The translations under genes and the position numbers were made by a program. Source: CAZLPW01 sp964561495 (GTDB lineage Bacteria > Fidelibacterota > Marinisomatia > Marinisomatales > UBA1611). Taken from it: a DNA stretch of 42,908 nt. The notes beneath the pieces are model-generated. The model searched no databases, was not told the origin of the DNA, and saw only the letters and a list, made by a program, of their open reading frames with translations. The stretch covers positions 1 to 42,908 of the forward strand of contig CAZLPW010000010.1 of the NCBI GenBank assembly GCA_964561495.1, given 5' to 3'. Every line of letters starts with the position of its first letter. Within the stretch, counting starts at the first letter, position 1. Positions 1-8,060 of this stretch are shown piece by piece.

Positions 1-124
1 CATGTTTTTTGACAAAATTAAATAGATTCTCAACACCCTTCCATTTGCCAATTAACTAATTTGAAATGCTCAAATTATAAGCAATACTCCATAAAGATGA
101 ATAGAATATTACATAAAGAAAAAC

Positions 125-151
125 AAACAAAAAAACCCCAACGAATTTGGG
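125..151 (-). terminator. Rho-independent terminator
   Basis: Read on the minus strand, a 5-bp stem (CCCAA / TTGGG) with a 5-nt loop is followed by a G and a run of seven T. It starts about 12 bases after the stop of the 115-residue gene, as expected for an intrinsic terminator. The stem is short, so strength is uncertain. Confidence 0.6.
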
Positions 152-162
152 CCTATTTACTA

Positions 163-504
163 TTATATTTTAAATAAATATTCCTTATCTAGATATACTC
201 CATTTTTTTTCATATAAGAGCAAAAAGACTTTCCTTTAATTTTACCTAATTCATCTACAAGTTCAGTAATGATATCAGAAAAATAATAATCATATTGGGT
301 TTCACGCTCATGTTGGAGCGGTATTGGACAACCACAATTTTCGAACCATTCTACAGTGCCTGATTTAATTAGTCTTGCTCGCTTCATAGATGCGACTATT
401 TCTTTTCCATCTGGACGCTGATTATAAATTGTCCCATCAATAAGTTTTTCATAAAATACACTTAAGTTTTCTTCAATTATTTTCGCTCGGACTTTATATA
501 GCAT
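163..504 (-). CDS. Conserved hypothetical protein
   Basis: A soluble protein of about 113 residues with no signal peptide or membrane segment. I do not know a function. The stretch DGTIxxQxPDGxEIVASMKRAR followed by a CxCPxPLxHER-like motif (here CGCPIPLQHERETQYD) reminds me of a small uncharacterised family in marine bacteria and archaea; that is recollection, not a search. The two cysteines and the histidine in that motif could bind metal, but this is untested. I chose the ATG at 504 over a TTG two codons upstream because the family usually begins MLYKV. It stands alone on the minus strand and is followed by a terminator hairpin. Confidence 0.75.
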   Translation of the reverse strand: MLYKVRAKIIEENLSVFYEKLIDGTIYNQRPDGKEIVASMKRARLIKSGTVEWFENCGCPIPLQHERETQYDYYFSDIITELVDELGKIKGKSFCSYMKKNGVYLDKEYLFKI

Positions 505-650
505 ATCCAAATCTACCCAAACTTTTAAAAAATAGTATCACAATGCGCGGTCCTCTTATCTAGTCATCATCCCAAAAATAAAAATGCTCACTAATGAAGT
601 GCAAAAAAAAAAATTGAATTCTGAATTTTTAAATATTTTACTCCATCAGT

Positions 651-1250
651 TTAAATTCTAACACCCATAATTAAAGAACCCATATTTTCTTTTATTATCT
701 TTAATCCATAATCCTTATAGAATTTTATTGCCCGATTATTTTTAATGTCAACTCCAAGATGCAACCCTTTTACATTATTTTTTCTCAGGTACTTAAAAAA
801 ACAATCCATCATTTTTTTCCCTAGCCCTCTTCCTTGTGCTATTGGAATAATATCAACGTGTAAATGCGCAGGGTAATTAGGGTAATCAACAGGCTTTTCA
901 TAGAAATGAAATGAGTGAATAATTTTATCATCTAGGTTATAATATTTAGAACTTTTTTTCGGTATTTTATATTTTTGTCTTAATTGTGGCAGCCAGTCTA
1001 GCTCAACTTTTTCAAAAAATAATTTAGAATTCAAAGTTCCAATAATATACCCGCATACTTCAGAATCGTTTTCTAAAATAAAAGCAGAACTTGGTTCAAG
1101 TTCAGTATAAGGGCCCACATATACATGACCTAACAATTTAGGATCCTGATAAAGCTCAGAAGCGTCAAAACCAGCATCTCCAGTTTTCAGACAAATTTCA
1201 TAAACTTTTTCCAAATCTTTATCACAATAGTTACGTATATTAAATTTCAT
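651..1250 (-). CDS. GNAT family N-acetyltransferase
   Basis: A 199-residue acetyl-CoA-dependent acyltransferase. The core acetyl-CoA-binding motif A is clear near residues 138-160: GRGLGKKMM preceded by a hydrophobic strand, then GLHLGVDIKNNRAIKFYKDYGL, the typical motif B with its Tyr (fragments given for orientation). The N-terminal segment YEICLKTGDAGFDAS and LLGHVYVGPY resembles the subgroup of bacterial GNATs related to the acetyltransferase-like domain of O-GlcNAcase. Substrate is unknown; small molecules or amines are typical. The gene is monocistronic, with about 140 bases downstream before the next gene and a start at an ATG. Confidence 0.85.
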   Translation of the reverse strand: MKFNIRNYCDKDLEKVYEICLKTGDAGFDASELYQDPKLLGHVYVGPYTELEPSSAFILENDSEVCGYIIGTLNSKLFFEKVELDWLPQLRQKYKIPKKSSKYYNLDDKIIHSFHFYEKPVDYPNYPAHLHVDIIPIAQGRGLGKKMMDCFFKYLRKNNVKGLHLGVDIKNNRAIKFYKDYGLKIIKENMGSLIMGVRI

Positions 1251-1332
1251 TTATAAATACTTTGCTACTTTTAAATAGTTGAAGATTAGAATTATTTAAT
1301 AATATATAATAGTCCTTATAATAAAAAAGAAG

Positions 1333-1425
1333 GTGAACTATAAAATAACTGGAACATATTTTATCGAAACTTCATTTGGAACATTTCCTATAAAGATTGA
1401 TCTCAAGGAAAAAGAAATTAATTAG
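1333..1425 (+). CDS. Possible small ORF or gene fragment, 30 residues
   Basis: A GTG-started reading frame of 30 codons with a purine-rich AAAGAAG stretch just upstream and a TATAAT box at 1305-1310. The translation (MNYKITGTYFIETSFG...) has an alternating hydrophobic/polar pattern that looks protein-like and is not typical of random AT-rich translation. It lies between two minus-strand genes and points the opposite way. No family is recognised. It could equally be a remnant of a lost gene or chance. Confidence 0.2.
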   Translation: MNYKITGTYFIETSFGTFPIKIDLKEKEIN

Positions 1426-1445
1426 TAAAAAAATAAAAAATTAGA

Positions 1446-2216
1446 TTAGTCACACTCAGTTGTATCTTGGAATCCTACTAAACTAATACATACTGGATAA
1501 GGAGGACATAAATTATTATTATCAATTTGAAAAACAGACCCTTGACTAAAGTTGCAAATACTATCAGGCAAAACACCATTTAATGAATTATTTGATAATT
1601 TAATTATCCCTAAGTTAACTAAATTTCTTAAAGATAATGGTATCTCACCAGTTAGTTTATTATTACTTAAATCTAGATACGCTAAGTTTGTAAGAGTCCC
1701 TATCTCAACGGGTATTTCACCCTCAATTTCATTATTCTTTAAGTCTAAATAAATTAGGTTTTGAAGTTTCCCAATCTCGATTGGTATTATGCCAGAAAGT
1801 CCACTATCAGGTAAAGTAAGATAGGTTGTATTAATCGAAAATTCTCTTCCCCATAAGTTTTCTTTTTTATCAATAATTAACCAAACTGGTTCAGATGTAT
1901 TTGAATTATCTTTTTTATCATATGAGACCGCTTTAATAATATGTTCTGTACCATTCTCATATGGAGTTGTATCCCAGAAATACTCAAAAGGTTTATTTGA
2001 ATCAGTAGAGTATAATGAATCATTAATAAAAAACTCTACGCTTCCTATGCCAGAATTATCTTTTGTAGATACTTTAATAATCGTAGTATCATCAACTGAC
2101 TGCCCAGAAACATGAGATACAATCCTAACCGATGGTGGTGTTGTATCTAATTTATCCTCTCCACAGCCAAGATAGTATGACACACCTAACAATAAAAATA
2201 AGTAATGGCTTTTCAT
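1446..2216 (-). CDS. Lipoprotein with Ig-like domain and leucine-rich repeats
   Basis: An exported lipoprotein of about 256 residues. I prefer the ATG at 2216 over one three codons upstream because it gives a clean signal peptide ending in the lipobox YLGC. Residues about 25-115 form a bacterial Ig-like domain (PPSVRIVSHVSGQSV..., ending SNTSEPVWLIID) of the kind repeated in FCB-group surface proteins. Residues about 120-240 carry three to four plant-type leucine-rich repeats (LxxLxLxxNxLxGxIPxxIxxL). The C-terminus is cysteine-containing (NNLCPPYPVC...ECD), typical of an LRR cap. It probably acts in binding at the outer membrane or cell surface; the ligand is unknown. The next gene upstream also encodes a lipoprotein. 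Confidence 0.85.
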   Translation of the reverse strand: MKSHYLFLLLGVSYYLGCGEDKLDTTPPSVRIVSHVSGQSVDDTTIIKVSTKDNSGIGSVEFFINDSLYSTDSNKPFEYFWDTTPYENGTEHIIKAVSYDKKDNSNTSEPVWLIIDKKENLWGREFSINTTYLTLPDSGLSGIIPIEIGKLQNLIYLDLKNNEIEGEIPVEIGTLTNLAYLDLSNNKLTGEIPLSLRNLVNLGIIKLSNNSLNGVLPDSICNFSQGSVFQIDNNNLCPPYPVCISLVGFQDTTECD

Positions 2217-2298
2217 TATAGGCATATATTAGGAAAAAATAAGATCTTTAAAAATATAGCAGTGTAGGATTAGAACTGTTTTAAATCAATTAATCTTT

Positions 2299-2553
2299 CT
2301 ATTCGCAACAACAGGAATCAACTATTTTAACAGTTTCATAATCGATTTGATCTGAAAAAATATTTTCTAAATTATATCGAATACACTCATTTACCTCAAC
2401 ACCTTCTACATTATTAAGAATATCGATATCATCACTAGTAACTAATTGAAATAACTGGATACCTTCTTCCTGACAATCACAATCTTCTTCTTTTTCACAA
2501 GAAAAAAGGTAAATACCTAATAATATAAAGATAAAACATTTAAAAAAATTCAT
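2299..2553 (-). CDS. Small cysteine-rich lipoprotein, 84 residues
   Basis: The N-terminus is a lipoprotein signal peptide (MNFFKCFIFILLGIYLFSC, lipobox LFSC). The mature part is about 66 residues, strongly acidic, with CDC just after the lipid anchor, a single Cys in the middle and CCCE at the very end. No family is recognised. The cysteine clusters could form disulfides in the periplasm or hold a metal. It is in the same orientation as the Ig/LRR lipoprotein, 82 bases away, so the two may be co-transcribed. Confidence 0.65.
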   Translation of the reverse strand: MNFFKCFIFILLGIYLFSCEKEEDCDCQEEGIQLFQLVTSDDIDILNNVEGVEVNECIRYNLENIFSDQIDYETVKIVDSCCCE

Positions 2554-2579
2554 CGAAATTTGTAAACCTACGCAAATAG

Positions 2580-2760
2580 TTATTCAAAACGTCCTAGAAT
2601 CCAATCTATTGCAGAACCAGATAAAACATATGATATAGCACTTATTTGAACATGAATTATTACATGGCCGAAGATAAATACTTTAATTATAATTAACCAA
2701 CCAAATTAAAAATGCATAACCTAATATAAATCTACGCCAATATGCTGGCTTTAATTTCAT
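2580..2760 (-). pseudogene. Frame-shifted small membrane protein gene (probable)
   Basis: An ATG at 2760 opens a 25-codon frame with protein-like composition, MKLKPAYWRRFILGYAFLIW, ending at a TAA. The +1 frame, open from about there to a TAA at 2580-2582, reads LIIIKVFIFGHVIIHVQISA followed by SYVLSGSAIDWILGRFE. Joined by a one-base shift they would give a small basic-start protein with two hydrophobic segments. The 27-base spacing to the next ATG fits an operon with the mini-lipoprotein. The break may be real decay or a sequencing error in an AT-rich run. No family is recognised. Confidence 0.35.
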
Positions 2761-2845
2761 AAATTTTTAAAGTGGAATATCTAAAAATAAAGTAAGATCC
2801 TACACATGATATATTGAACCAATTTCCCTTAATTAAAACTGGCAA

Positions 2846-3724
2846 TTAAAATAATGAAAAATCACTATATAAAATACTTACAGATATTAATAACCATAAA
2901 ATTATTGGAAATATAATATTCAAATTTGATATGAGTATCTTTTCAGGCTCTTCACTATTTGAGTACATTATTAATGATTTATAATAACTTATCGAATAAA
3001 AAACAATGGGGATTGTAATAATAAGGTTTGTATTCCGACCTGATGCTACGGTAAAAATTGAATATGAAATAATCGTAATAATTGATGTATCATTTATAAG
3101 AGTATTTAAATATTGTAGAGAATAATACCTTAATACAGGTCTTCTTTTTAAATTTTTATTTTTGTCGAGAGGTTTAGACTTATATTCTGCATACCGTTTC
3201 CCAAATCCTAAAAACATGGCTAGAAAAAAAGTACATAATATTATCCACACTGTGGGAGAGTCGTTATATAAATAAATTCCTGATAATAATCGAAATACAA
3301 ATCCAAGGGCGATAATAGTTACATCAATTATTGGTATATTTTTAAGATATAAAGTGTAAATAATCCCATTTATTAGATATAGAACAATAATGTAAAAAAC
3401 ATTAATAGATAATAAATACGAACTCATTAAGCTAGATATTAGTAAAAGTGAAAAAATTAAATACGCTAGCCTTATACTTATTAAGCCACTAGCAATTAAC
3501 CTGTTTTTTTTCTTATAATGGTGCTCATCAAATTTTTTATCTTTTATATCGTTAAAGATATATATTGCTGATGATGTAATTGAAAAGATTATAAATAATA
3601 AAATAGCTGATGAAAGTGATTCTATATTAAATAGTCTTCCACCAAAAATTAACCCAGCAAAACATAAAATATTTTTAATCCAGTGTAAGGGTCTAAGGAT
3701 CGAAAGTTTAGTAAAAAAGTTCAC
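2846..3724 (-). CDS. Decaprenyl-phosphate phosphoribosyltransferase-like UbiA enzyme
   Basis: A 292-residue polytopic membrane protein of the UbiA prenyltransferase superfamily. The N-terminus LRPLHWIKN, the Mg-binding NDIKDxxxD motif near residue 58 followed by KKxNRLIASG, and the second-half block PIIDVTIIALGFVFR with FGKRYAEY are the hallmarks of the Rv3806c-type enzyme. That enzyme transfers phosphoribose from PRPP to polyprenyl phosphate to make polyprenyl-phosphoryl-ribose precursors. Eight or nine membrane helices are visible. The GTG start follows the stop codon of the upstream epimerase gene with no gap (TAAGTG), implying translational coupling. Function as a lipid-linked pentose donor synthase is inferred from the family; the true polyprenol length is unknown. 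Confidence 0.85.
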   Translation of the reverse strand: MNFFTKLSILRPLHWIKNILCFAGLIFGGRLFNIESLSSAILLFIIFSITSSAIYIFNDIKDKKFDEHHYKKKNRLIASGLISIRLAYLIFSLLLISSLMSSYLLSINVFYIIVLYLINGIIYTLYLKNIPIIDVTIIALGFVFRLLSGIYLYNDSPTVWIILCTFFLAMFLGFGKRYAEYKSKPLDKNKNLKRRPVLRYYSLQYLNTLINDTSIITIISYSIFTVASGRNTNLIITIPIVFYSISYYKSLIMYSNSEEPEKILISNLNIIFPIILWLLISVSILYSDFSLF

Positions 3725-4759
3725 TTAAGAAATGCTTTTTAGAATTTTCAAAAAGCCCTGTTTTATTAGAGACCTATGAGGAGACCGAAAATCTGATTTA
3801 ATATTTGATATTTTATTTTTTATGTACCAATCATAACTTTCTTGTAACATCTTTTTATTTGAATAATTTGGCTTCCACCCAATTTTGGTAAGTTTATCTA
3901 TATCAAAATAAAATGGTTTATGATAGGTTAAATAATGCCACGGTGCTAAGGGACTTAATTTTAATTTATCTAATATTTTCAAAGTACCAATTGTTAAACC
4001 GATAGGAAGTTCTTTTATTTTAGATTTACTTTTTGAATAACTAATGAGTTCAGTCAATGATTTTCTTAATGTTGAAAACTCTGCAGCACCTAGATTATAG
4101 GTTCCAGACTTTTCTTGCTTTAAAATTAACGAATAGGCATCAATTAAATCATCGGCATGAAGAAATTGAAATTTTCCTTTACCATCACCAATCGTATATA
4201 TATTTCTATTTTCACTAATCCATTCAAATAATATATGGAAAATACCAAGCCTGCCTTTTCCTAGAATCGTTCGAGGTCTTATAATTATTAAGGGTAGATT
4301 TGCATTCCCACATATTTCCCTCATATAATTTTCACCTTCCAGTTTTGCTCGTCCATAAATCTCAATTGGTCCAAGTGGAGTTTTATAATCAATAGGGCAA
4401 CTCTCAGGAATCCCATATACAGCGCTTGAACTCATATGTACAATCGCTTTTATACCAGCTTTTATTGATTCCTCAGCTAAAATTTTTGTGCCAATTACAT
4501 TCACTGAATGAAATTCTTTTCCTGATTTAGTTAGTGGAACAAGTGCAACATTATGGTGTACTATATCAATATCTTTTAATATTTCTCTAATTTTATTACG
4601 ATCCCTGATATCACAATTATAAAATCCAATATCTTTATTTCTATCTGGGCTATCCCATATATCCAATATTGTTACTTTTTGATTTTCTTTTATTAGTCTT
4701 TTAGATATAAGATTACCTAAAAACCCAGATCCGCCAGTCACTAAATGTCTATATCTCAA
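3725..4759 (-). CDS. NAD-dependent epimerase/dehydratase (extended SDR)
   Basis: A 344-residue extended short-chain dehydrogenase. It has the Rossmann motif GGSGFLG at residues 9-15, an acidic strand end VTILDIWDS for NAD selection, the catalytic Ser triad around MSSSAVYG and YxxxK as YGRAK near residue 138. Such enzymes oxidise, epimerise or dehydrate nucleotide sugars, or act on 3-beta-hydroxysteroid-like substrates. It starts at a TTG five bases after the stop of the other epimerase and runs directly into the UbiA gene, so all three form one operon. The exact sugar substrate cannot be read from the sequence. The C-terminal 30 residues are basic and might contact the membrane. Confidence 0.85.
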   Translation of the reverse strand: MRYRHLVTGGSGFLGNLISKRLIKENQKVTILDIWDSPDRNKDIGFYNCDIRDRNKIREILKDIDIVHHNVALVPLTKSGKEFHSVNVIGTKILAEESIKAGIKAIVHMSSSAVYGIPESCPIDYKTPLGPIEIYGRAKLEGENYMREICGNANLPLIIIRPRTILGKGRLGIFHILFEWISENRNIYTIGDGKGKFQFLHADDLIDAYSLILKQEKSGTYNLGAAEFSTLRKSLTELISYSKSKSKIKELPIGLTIGTLKILDKLKLSPLAPWHYLTYHKPFYFDIDKLTKIGWKPNYSNKKMLQESYDWYIKNKISNIKSDFRSPHRSLIKQGFLKILKSIS

Positions 4760-4764
4760 ATTAA

Positions 4765-5814
4765 TTATATTTTTTGATTATTATTTAATGCCCAAGATAT
4801 TGATTTTCGCATACCTTCTATTAAATCAAATTCTGGTTCATAGTTTAAATCCCTACGGGCTTTATCTATTGAACAAGCAATTGTTTTATTCATCTCGGAT
4901 AAAACATGTATTTTTTGATGATATAATCCAATTTTTTGTATAGACCAATCGATACCATAAGCTAACTTGCTTGCTATATTAGGTAGCCTCATTCTCTTAT
5001 GTTTTACTGAAATTTTAAATTCATTTTCTAATAGATACTCAATTGTATCAATTATTTGATTCATTGAATATGGCTCTTTATCTGCAATCCAATATAAACA
5101 ACCGTTGGCTTTTTCATAAATAGCTGCACGCATTAAACCTTGACATATGTTTTCAATATATGACATAGATCTTTTATTTTTTCCAGTCCCTACAATTGGG
5201 ACATTTCCATCCTTAATCATTTTGAAAAATAAACTTTGTCGATCAGGCTGCCCAGGGCCGTAAAACCAACAAGGTCTAATGATAACTGTCTCTATGTCTC
5301 CTTTTTTATGTGATTTTTGAACAAGATTTTCCATTTCCATTTTTGATTTTCCATATTCCAAATATGGATTGTAAGGAGATTCTTCATTAAATAATGAAAA
5401 ATTATTAGAATTCACTCCTACAGGAGAATTTGAAGAAATAACGATAATTCTTTTAACCTTATTTTTAATGGCTTCGTTTAATATATTTTTTGTTCCTCTA
5501 TAATTTAAATTCCAGATTTCTTTAATAAAATATCTTGGATGTATTATACCTGCAATATGAAATAAAGTTGAATTTTCTGAATTTTTGAAAAACTCACTCA
5601 ATGAGTTTAAGTCAGTTAAGTCTCCTTCAATACAGTTCACGTTTTCATTTATTTTTTTTATGATTTTATTTGAAACTTTTGGCTGAATTAAACAACGTAT
5701 TTCCTGAATACTCATGTCATTTTTTAAATCAGTCAGATTCTTATTGTTTCCATTAAGTGCTTTAATAAATTCTGTTCCTAACCAGCCTGGTGCTCCAGTT
5801 ATTAAATATTTCAT
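4765..5814 (-). CDS. NAD-dependent epimerase/dehydratase (extended SDR)
   Basis: The first gene of the operon, 349 residues. The Rossmann motif is GAPGWLG at residues 7-13, which departs from the usual GxxGxxG only by its Pro and Trp. The catalytic residues are in ISSNSPVG (Ser) and YGKSK near residue 154. The segment IIRPCWFYGPGQPDRQ is the substrate-domain signature shared with 3-beta-hydroxysteroid dehydrogenase and nucleotide-sugar 4-epimerase-like SDRs. The ATG start is clear (MKYLITGAPG). The downstream paralogue and DPPR-synthase-like gene point to making or tailoring a lipid-linked or nucleotide sugar for the envelope; this is inference from context. Confidence 0.85.
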   Translation of the reverse strand: MKYLITGAPGWLGTEFIKALNGNNKNLTDLKNDMSIQEIRCLIQPKVSNKIIKKINENVNCIEGDLTDLNSLSEFFKNSENSTLFHIAGIIHPRYFIKEIWNLNYRGTKNILNEAIKNKVKRIIVISSNSPVGVNSNNFSLFNEESPYNPYLEYGKSKMEMENLVQKSHKKGDIETVIIRPCWFYGPGQPDRQSLFFKMIKDGNVPIVGTGKNKRSMSYIENICQGLMRAAIYEKANGCLYWIADKEPYSMNQIIDTIEYLLENEFKISVKHKRMRLPNIASKLAYGIDWSIQKIGLYHQKIHVLSEMNKTIACSIDKARRDLNYEPEFDLIEGMRKSISWALNNNQKI

Positions 5815-5914
5815 TAAGATAGCTCTAGTTTTTATGCTTTTAATATATTGTATAATGAGAGTTTTTGATATTTAAAATTAGAAATTGTTTTTTAAAATAG
5901 AAACCCCATCACCA

Positions 5915-6004
5915 CTAATTCCTACCCCAGAAATAGAGACAAAAATATAAGTTTTCTGTTCTTATTCTAAGTCTTTTAAAACCAGCTTGTTCATATATTT
6001 CTTT
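5915..6004 (-). pseudogene. Remnant of a methyltransferase C-terminus
   Basis: Between the divergent genes, a minus-strand frame bounded by TAA at 6005-6007 and TAG at 5915-5917 reads KEIYEQAGFKRLRIRTENLY followed by FCLYFWGRN. The pattern YExAGFkxxxI(R/K)xENLYFxLYxWG resembles the end of class I SAM-dependent methyltransferases. There is no start codon, and the frames upstream are closed by several stops, so I read it as the decayed tail of a lost gene. The identification rests on one short segment. Confidence 0.35.
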
Positions 6005-6081
6005 TTACTGATAGTTAGCAATTACTATAAAGTATTAGATTGATAATTGTCTGGCATTAATTATCTATATTTAGACATATA

Positions 6082-7650
6082 ATGATATTAAAAAATTTTA
6101 TGGCTCATTTATTATCAAATCAAATAAAAATTATTTTATCAATTTCATTTATAATTGGATTATCTGGTTTAAAATGGGGTCTGCCTACAACTGAAAGATC
6201 TTCTTTTTATTCTATAAAAAATATTGAAGATCTATCAAACAATAAAATTTATAGACTCAGCCCTTTAGAATCATTTCATCCAGACGAAGGACTTATCTTA
6301 AACGCTTTATCAAATATGAATCCATCATCATTTGATTTTGATCCTAAATACTATAATTATCCATCATTACATATATACTTAACTGGCTTTATTTTAAAAC
6401 TAGGCCAAATCGCAAAAATTTTTACTGTTAATAATGATAAGAATTATTATTTAAAAAATCCAAATGAAATCGGAAAAATATATTATCTAGGAAGGCTCTT
6501 AAGTACAGTCATGGCTGCTGTTACGGTTATATTACTATTCAATATATCTAATAATTTATTTGATAACAGAACTGCCCTGATCAGCTCGCTTATGTTAACG
6601 TTCAGTCCTTTGTGGGTTAGAAACATACATTTTATGCAAGTAAATGTTCCTGTTACTTTTTGGATTACTCTTACAATATATTTTCTTACAATTTCATTAA
6701 AAAAGAAATCCAATAAATTTTTAATTCTTAGCTCTATAGCTTCTGGATTAGCATTTTCAACTAAATACACTGCTTTACCATTTATTTTTTTACCAATTTT
6801 ATTTTCAATAATTAAAAGAAAAATAAATTATTTCCTATTTATATTAATTTTAATTCCCTTGGTAACATTTTTTATCACCAGTCCTTATGTTATTATATCA
6901 TTTTATGAAACCATAAACGATTTAATTTTTGAATCCAATGATAAAATCTCTCAGCCCTCCTTTAAATATTTTATTGAGTCTATTATTATGGCATATGGCC
7001 CTTTAACTACTATATTAATTTTAATTGGTTTTGTTTTTTCCCTAAAAAACATCAAAAATATTGAGAAACAAATTTTAATATTTTGGCTTTTATCTACTTC
7101 TGTAGTTGTCATAATATCTGGAGATAGTAAACTAATAAGGTATCTAATACCAGTCTTACCTTGCCTATGCATCTATGCTGCTCTAGCAATAAGAAGAATT
7201 TGGGTATACTTTGAAATTTTATTAAAAAGCAAATTTTTGACTTATACCATAGTTTTTTCTCTTTTTATTCCATCAGTCCTATACTCCACTAATATTATTA
7301 GAATTTTTATGAAAAATGACATACGAATAGAGGCTGCTGATTGGATAGAAAAAAATGTAGTGAATAAAGAAATTGGTCTTATAAACGAAATTTATTTTGA
7401 TTTGCCAACAATAAATTCTGATTTTTATAACATTACTTCTATACAAAGCTTAAATCCCAGTGATTGGCCAAAAACATTGATATTTTCATCTAGTCCTAGT
7501 TCTGAATATTTCATAGCTAGACTACCAAATACTTACAGTTTAAAAAAAGTATTCAATCAAAAATCTAATCCTATTTTTACCTATCCATTTCAGCTATTTT
7601 TTGAAGATTGGCAATATACATTCCTTGATATTTACGTATATCAAAAATGA
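6082..7650 (+). CDS. GT-C membrane glycosyltransferase (family 39-like)
   Basis: A 522-residue integral membrane protein with about 10-12 hydrophobic helices. Near residue 68 the first extracytoplasmic loop carries HPDEG, the acidic DE pair typical of the PMT/ArnT/GT39-GT83 type of GT-C enzyme. These take a sugar from a polyprenyl-phosphate donor on the outer face of the inner membrane. The loop before it (residues about 40-65) is longer than usual. The C-terminal 140 residues form a soluble periplasmic domain. It is transcribed away from the epimerase/UbiA operon, whose product could be the lipid-linked donor. The acceptor is unknown. The ATG at 6082 is preferred; another in-frame ATG lies six codons downstream. 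Confidence 0.8.
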   Translation: MILKNFMAHLLSNQIKIILSISFIIGLSGLKWGLPTTERSSFYSIKNIEDLSNNKIYRLSPLESFHPDEGLILNALSNMNPSSFDFDPKYYNYPSLHIYLTGFILKLGQIAKIFTVNNDKNYYLKNPNEIGKIYYLGRLLSTVMAAVTVILLFNISNNLFDNRTALISSLMLTFSPLWVRNIHFMQVNVPVTFWITLTIYFLTISLKKKSNKFLILSSIASGLAFSTKYTALPFIFLPILFSIIKRKINYFLFILILIPLVTFFITSPYVIISFYETINDLIFESNDKISQPSFKYFIESIIMAYGPLTTILILIGFVFSLKNIKNIEKQILIFWLLSTSVVVIISGDSKLIRYLIPVLPCLCIYAALAIRRIWVYFEILLKSKFLTYTIVFSLFIPSVLYSTNIIRIFMKNDIRIEAADWIEKNVVNKEIGLINEIYFDLPTINSDFYNITSIQSLNPSDWPKTLIFSSSPSSEYFIARLPNTYSLKKVFNQKSNPIFTYPFQLFFEDWQYTFLDIYVYQK

Positions 7651-7948
7651 ATTTTCTTGCTAAAATATCAATACTTTAATAGGTATTTTTCTTATGGGTA
7701 ACAAGGAGACTACAAATCTAGGTCTTATTAAATAAAAAACAATTTTAGTTCTTTTTCCTAAAATATCTAATAATCGACTATTATATTAACTATATAGGAT
7801 AATCAAAAAAACATATCGGGATTAAATTAATATTTCTTAGTTGATACCAAAATTAAACTGTGACAACTACTTTTGATTTTGATAAATAAGCCAGTATGCT
7901 CTACCCCTCCACTAGTTTAACATGGCGTTTCTAATCAATAAATTAATG

Positions 7949-8036
7949 CGGAGAGAGTGGGATTCGAACCCACGATACGCTATTAACGCATACACGCTTT
8001 CCAAGCGTGCGCCTTCAGCCACTCGGCCACCTCTCC
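7949..8036 (-). tRNA. tRNA-Ser(GGA)
   Basis: An 88-nt class II tRNA. On the minus strand it begins GGAGAGG, paired with TCTCTCC at the 3' end, and the discriminator base is G73. The D arm contains TGGCCGAGTGG and the anticodon stem ACGCT/AGCGT holds a TTGGAAA loop with anticodon GGA. A long variable arm (TGCGTTAATAGCGTA) precedes the T arm GTGGGTTCGAATCCCAC. It reads UCC and UCU codons. The CCA end is not encoded. It lies 25 bases downstream of the DUF4295-like gene and may share its transcript. Confidence 0.97.
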
Positions 8037-8060
8037 AATTAGTATTTGAATATCAATTTA

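Noticed and set aside
1..124. Edge of a gene at the left end
   Set aside because: Short open stretches run to the edge on both strands, but none has recognisable protein text.
1552..1752. 66-residue plus-strand frame
   Set aside because: It lies inside the LRR lipoprotein gene in the opposite direction and has no signals of its own; a shadow of the repeat coding.
7651..7948. Possible gene or RNA between the GT-C gene and tRNA-Ser
   Set aside because: Only a 13-codon ATG frame without a ribosome-binding site and no stable stem was seen; I find nothing to call.
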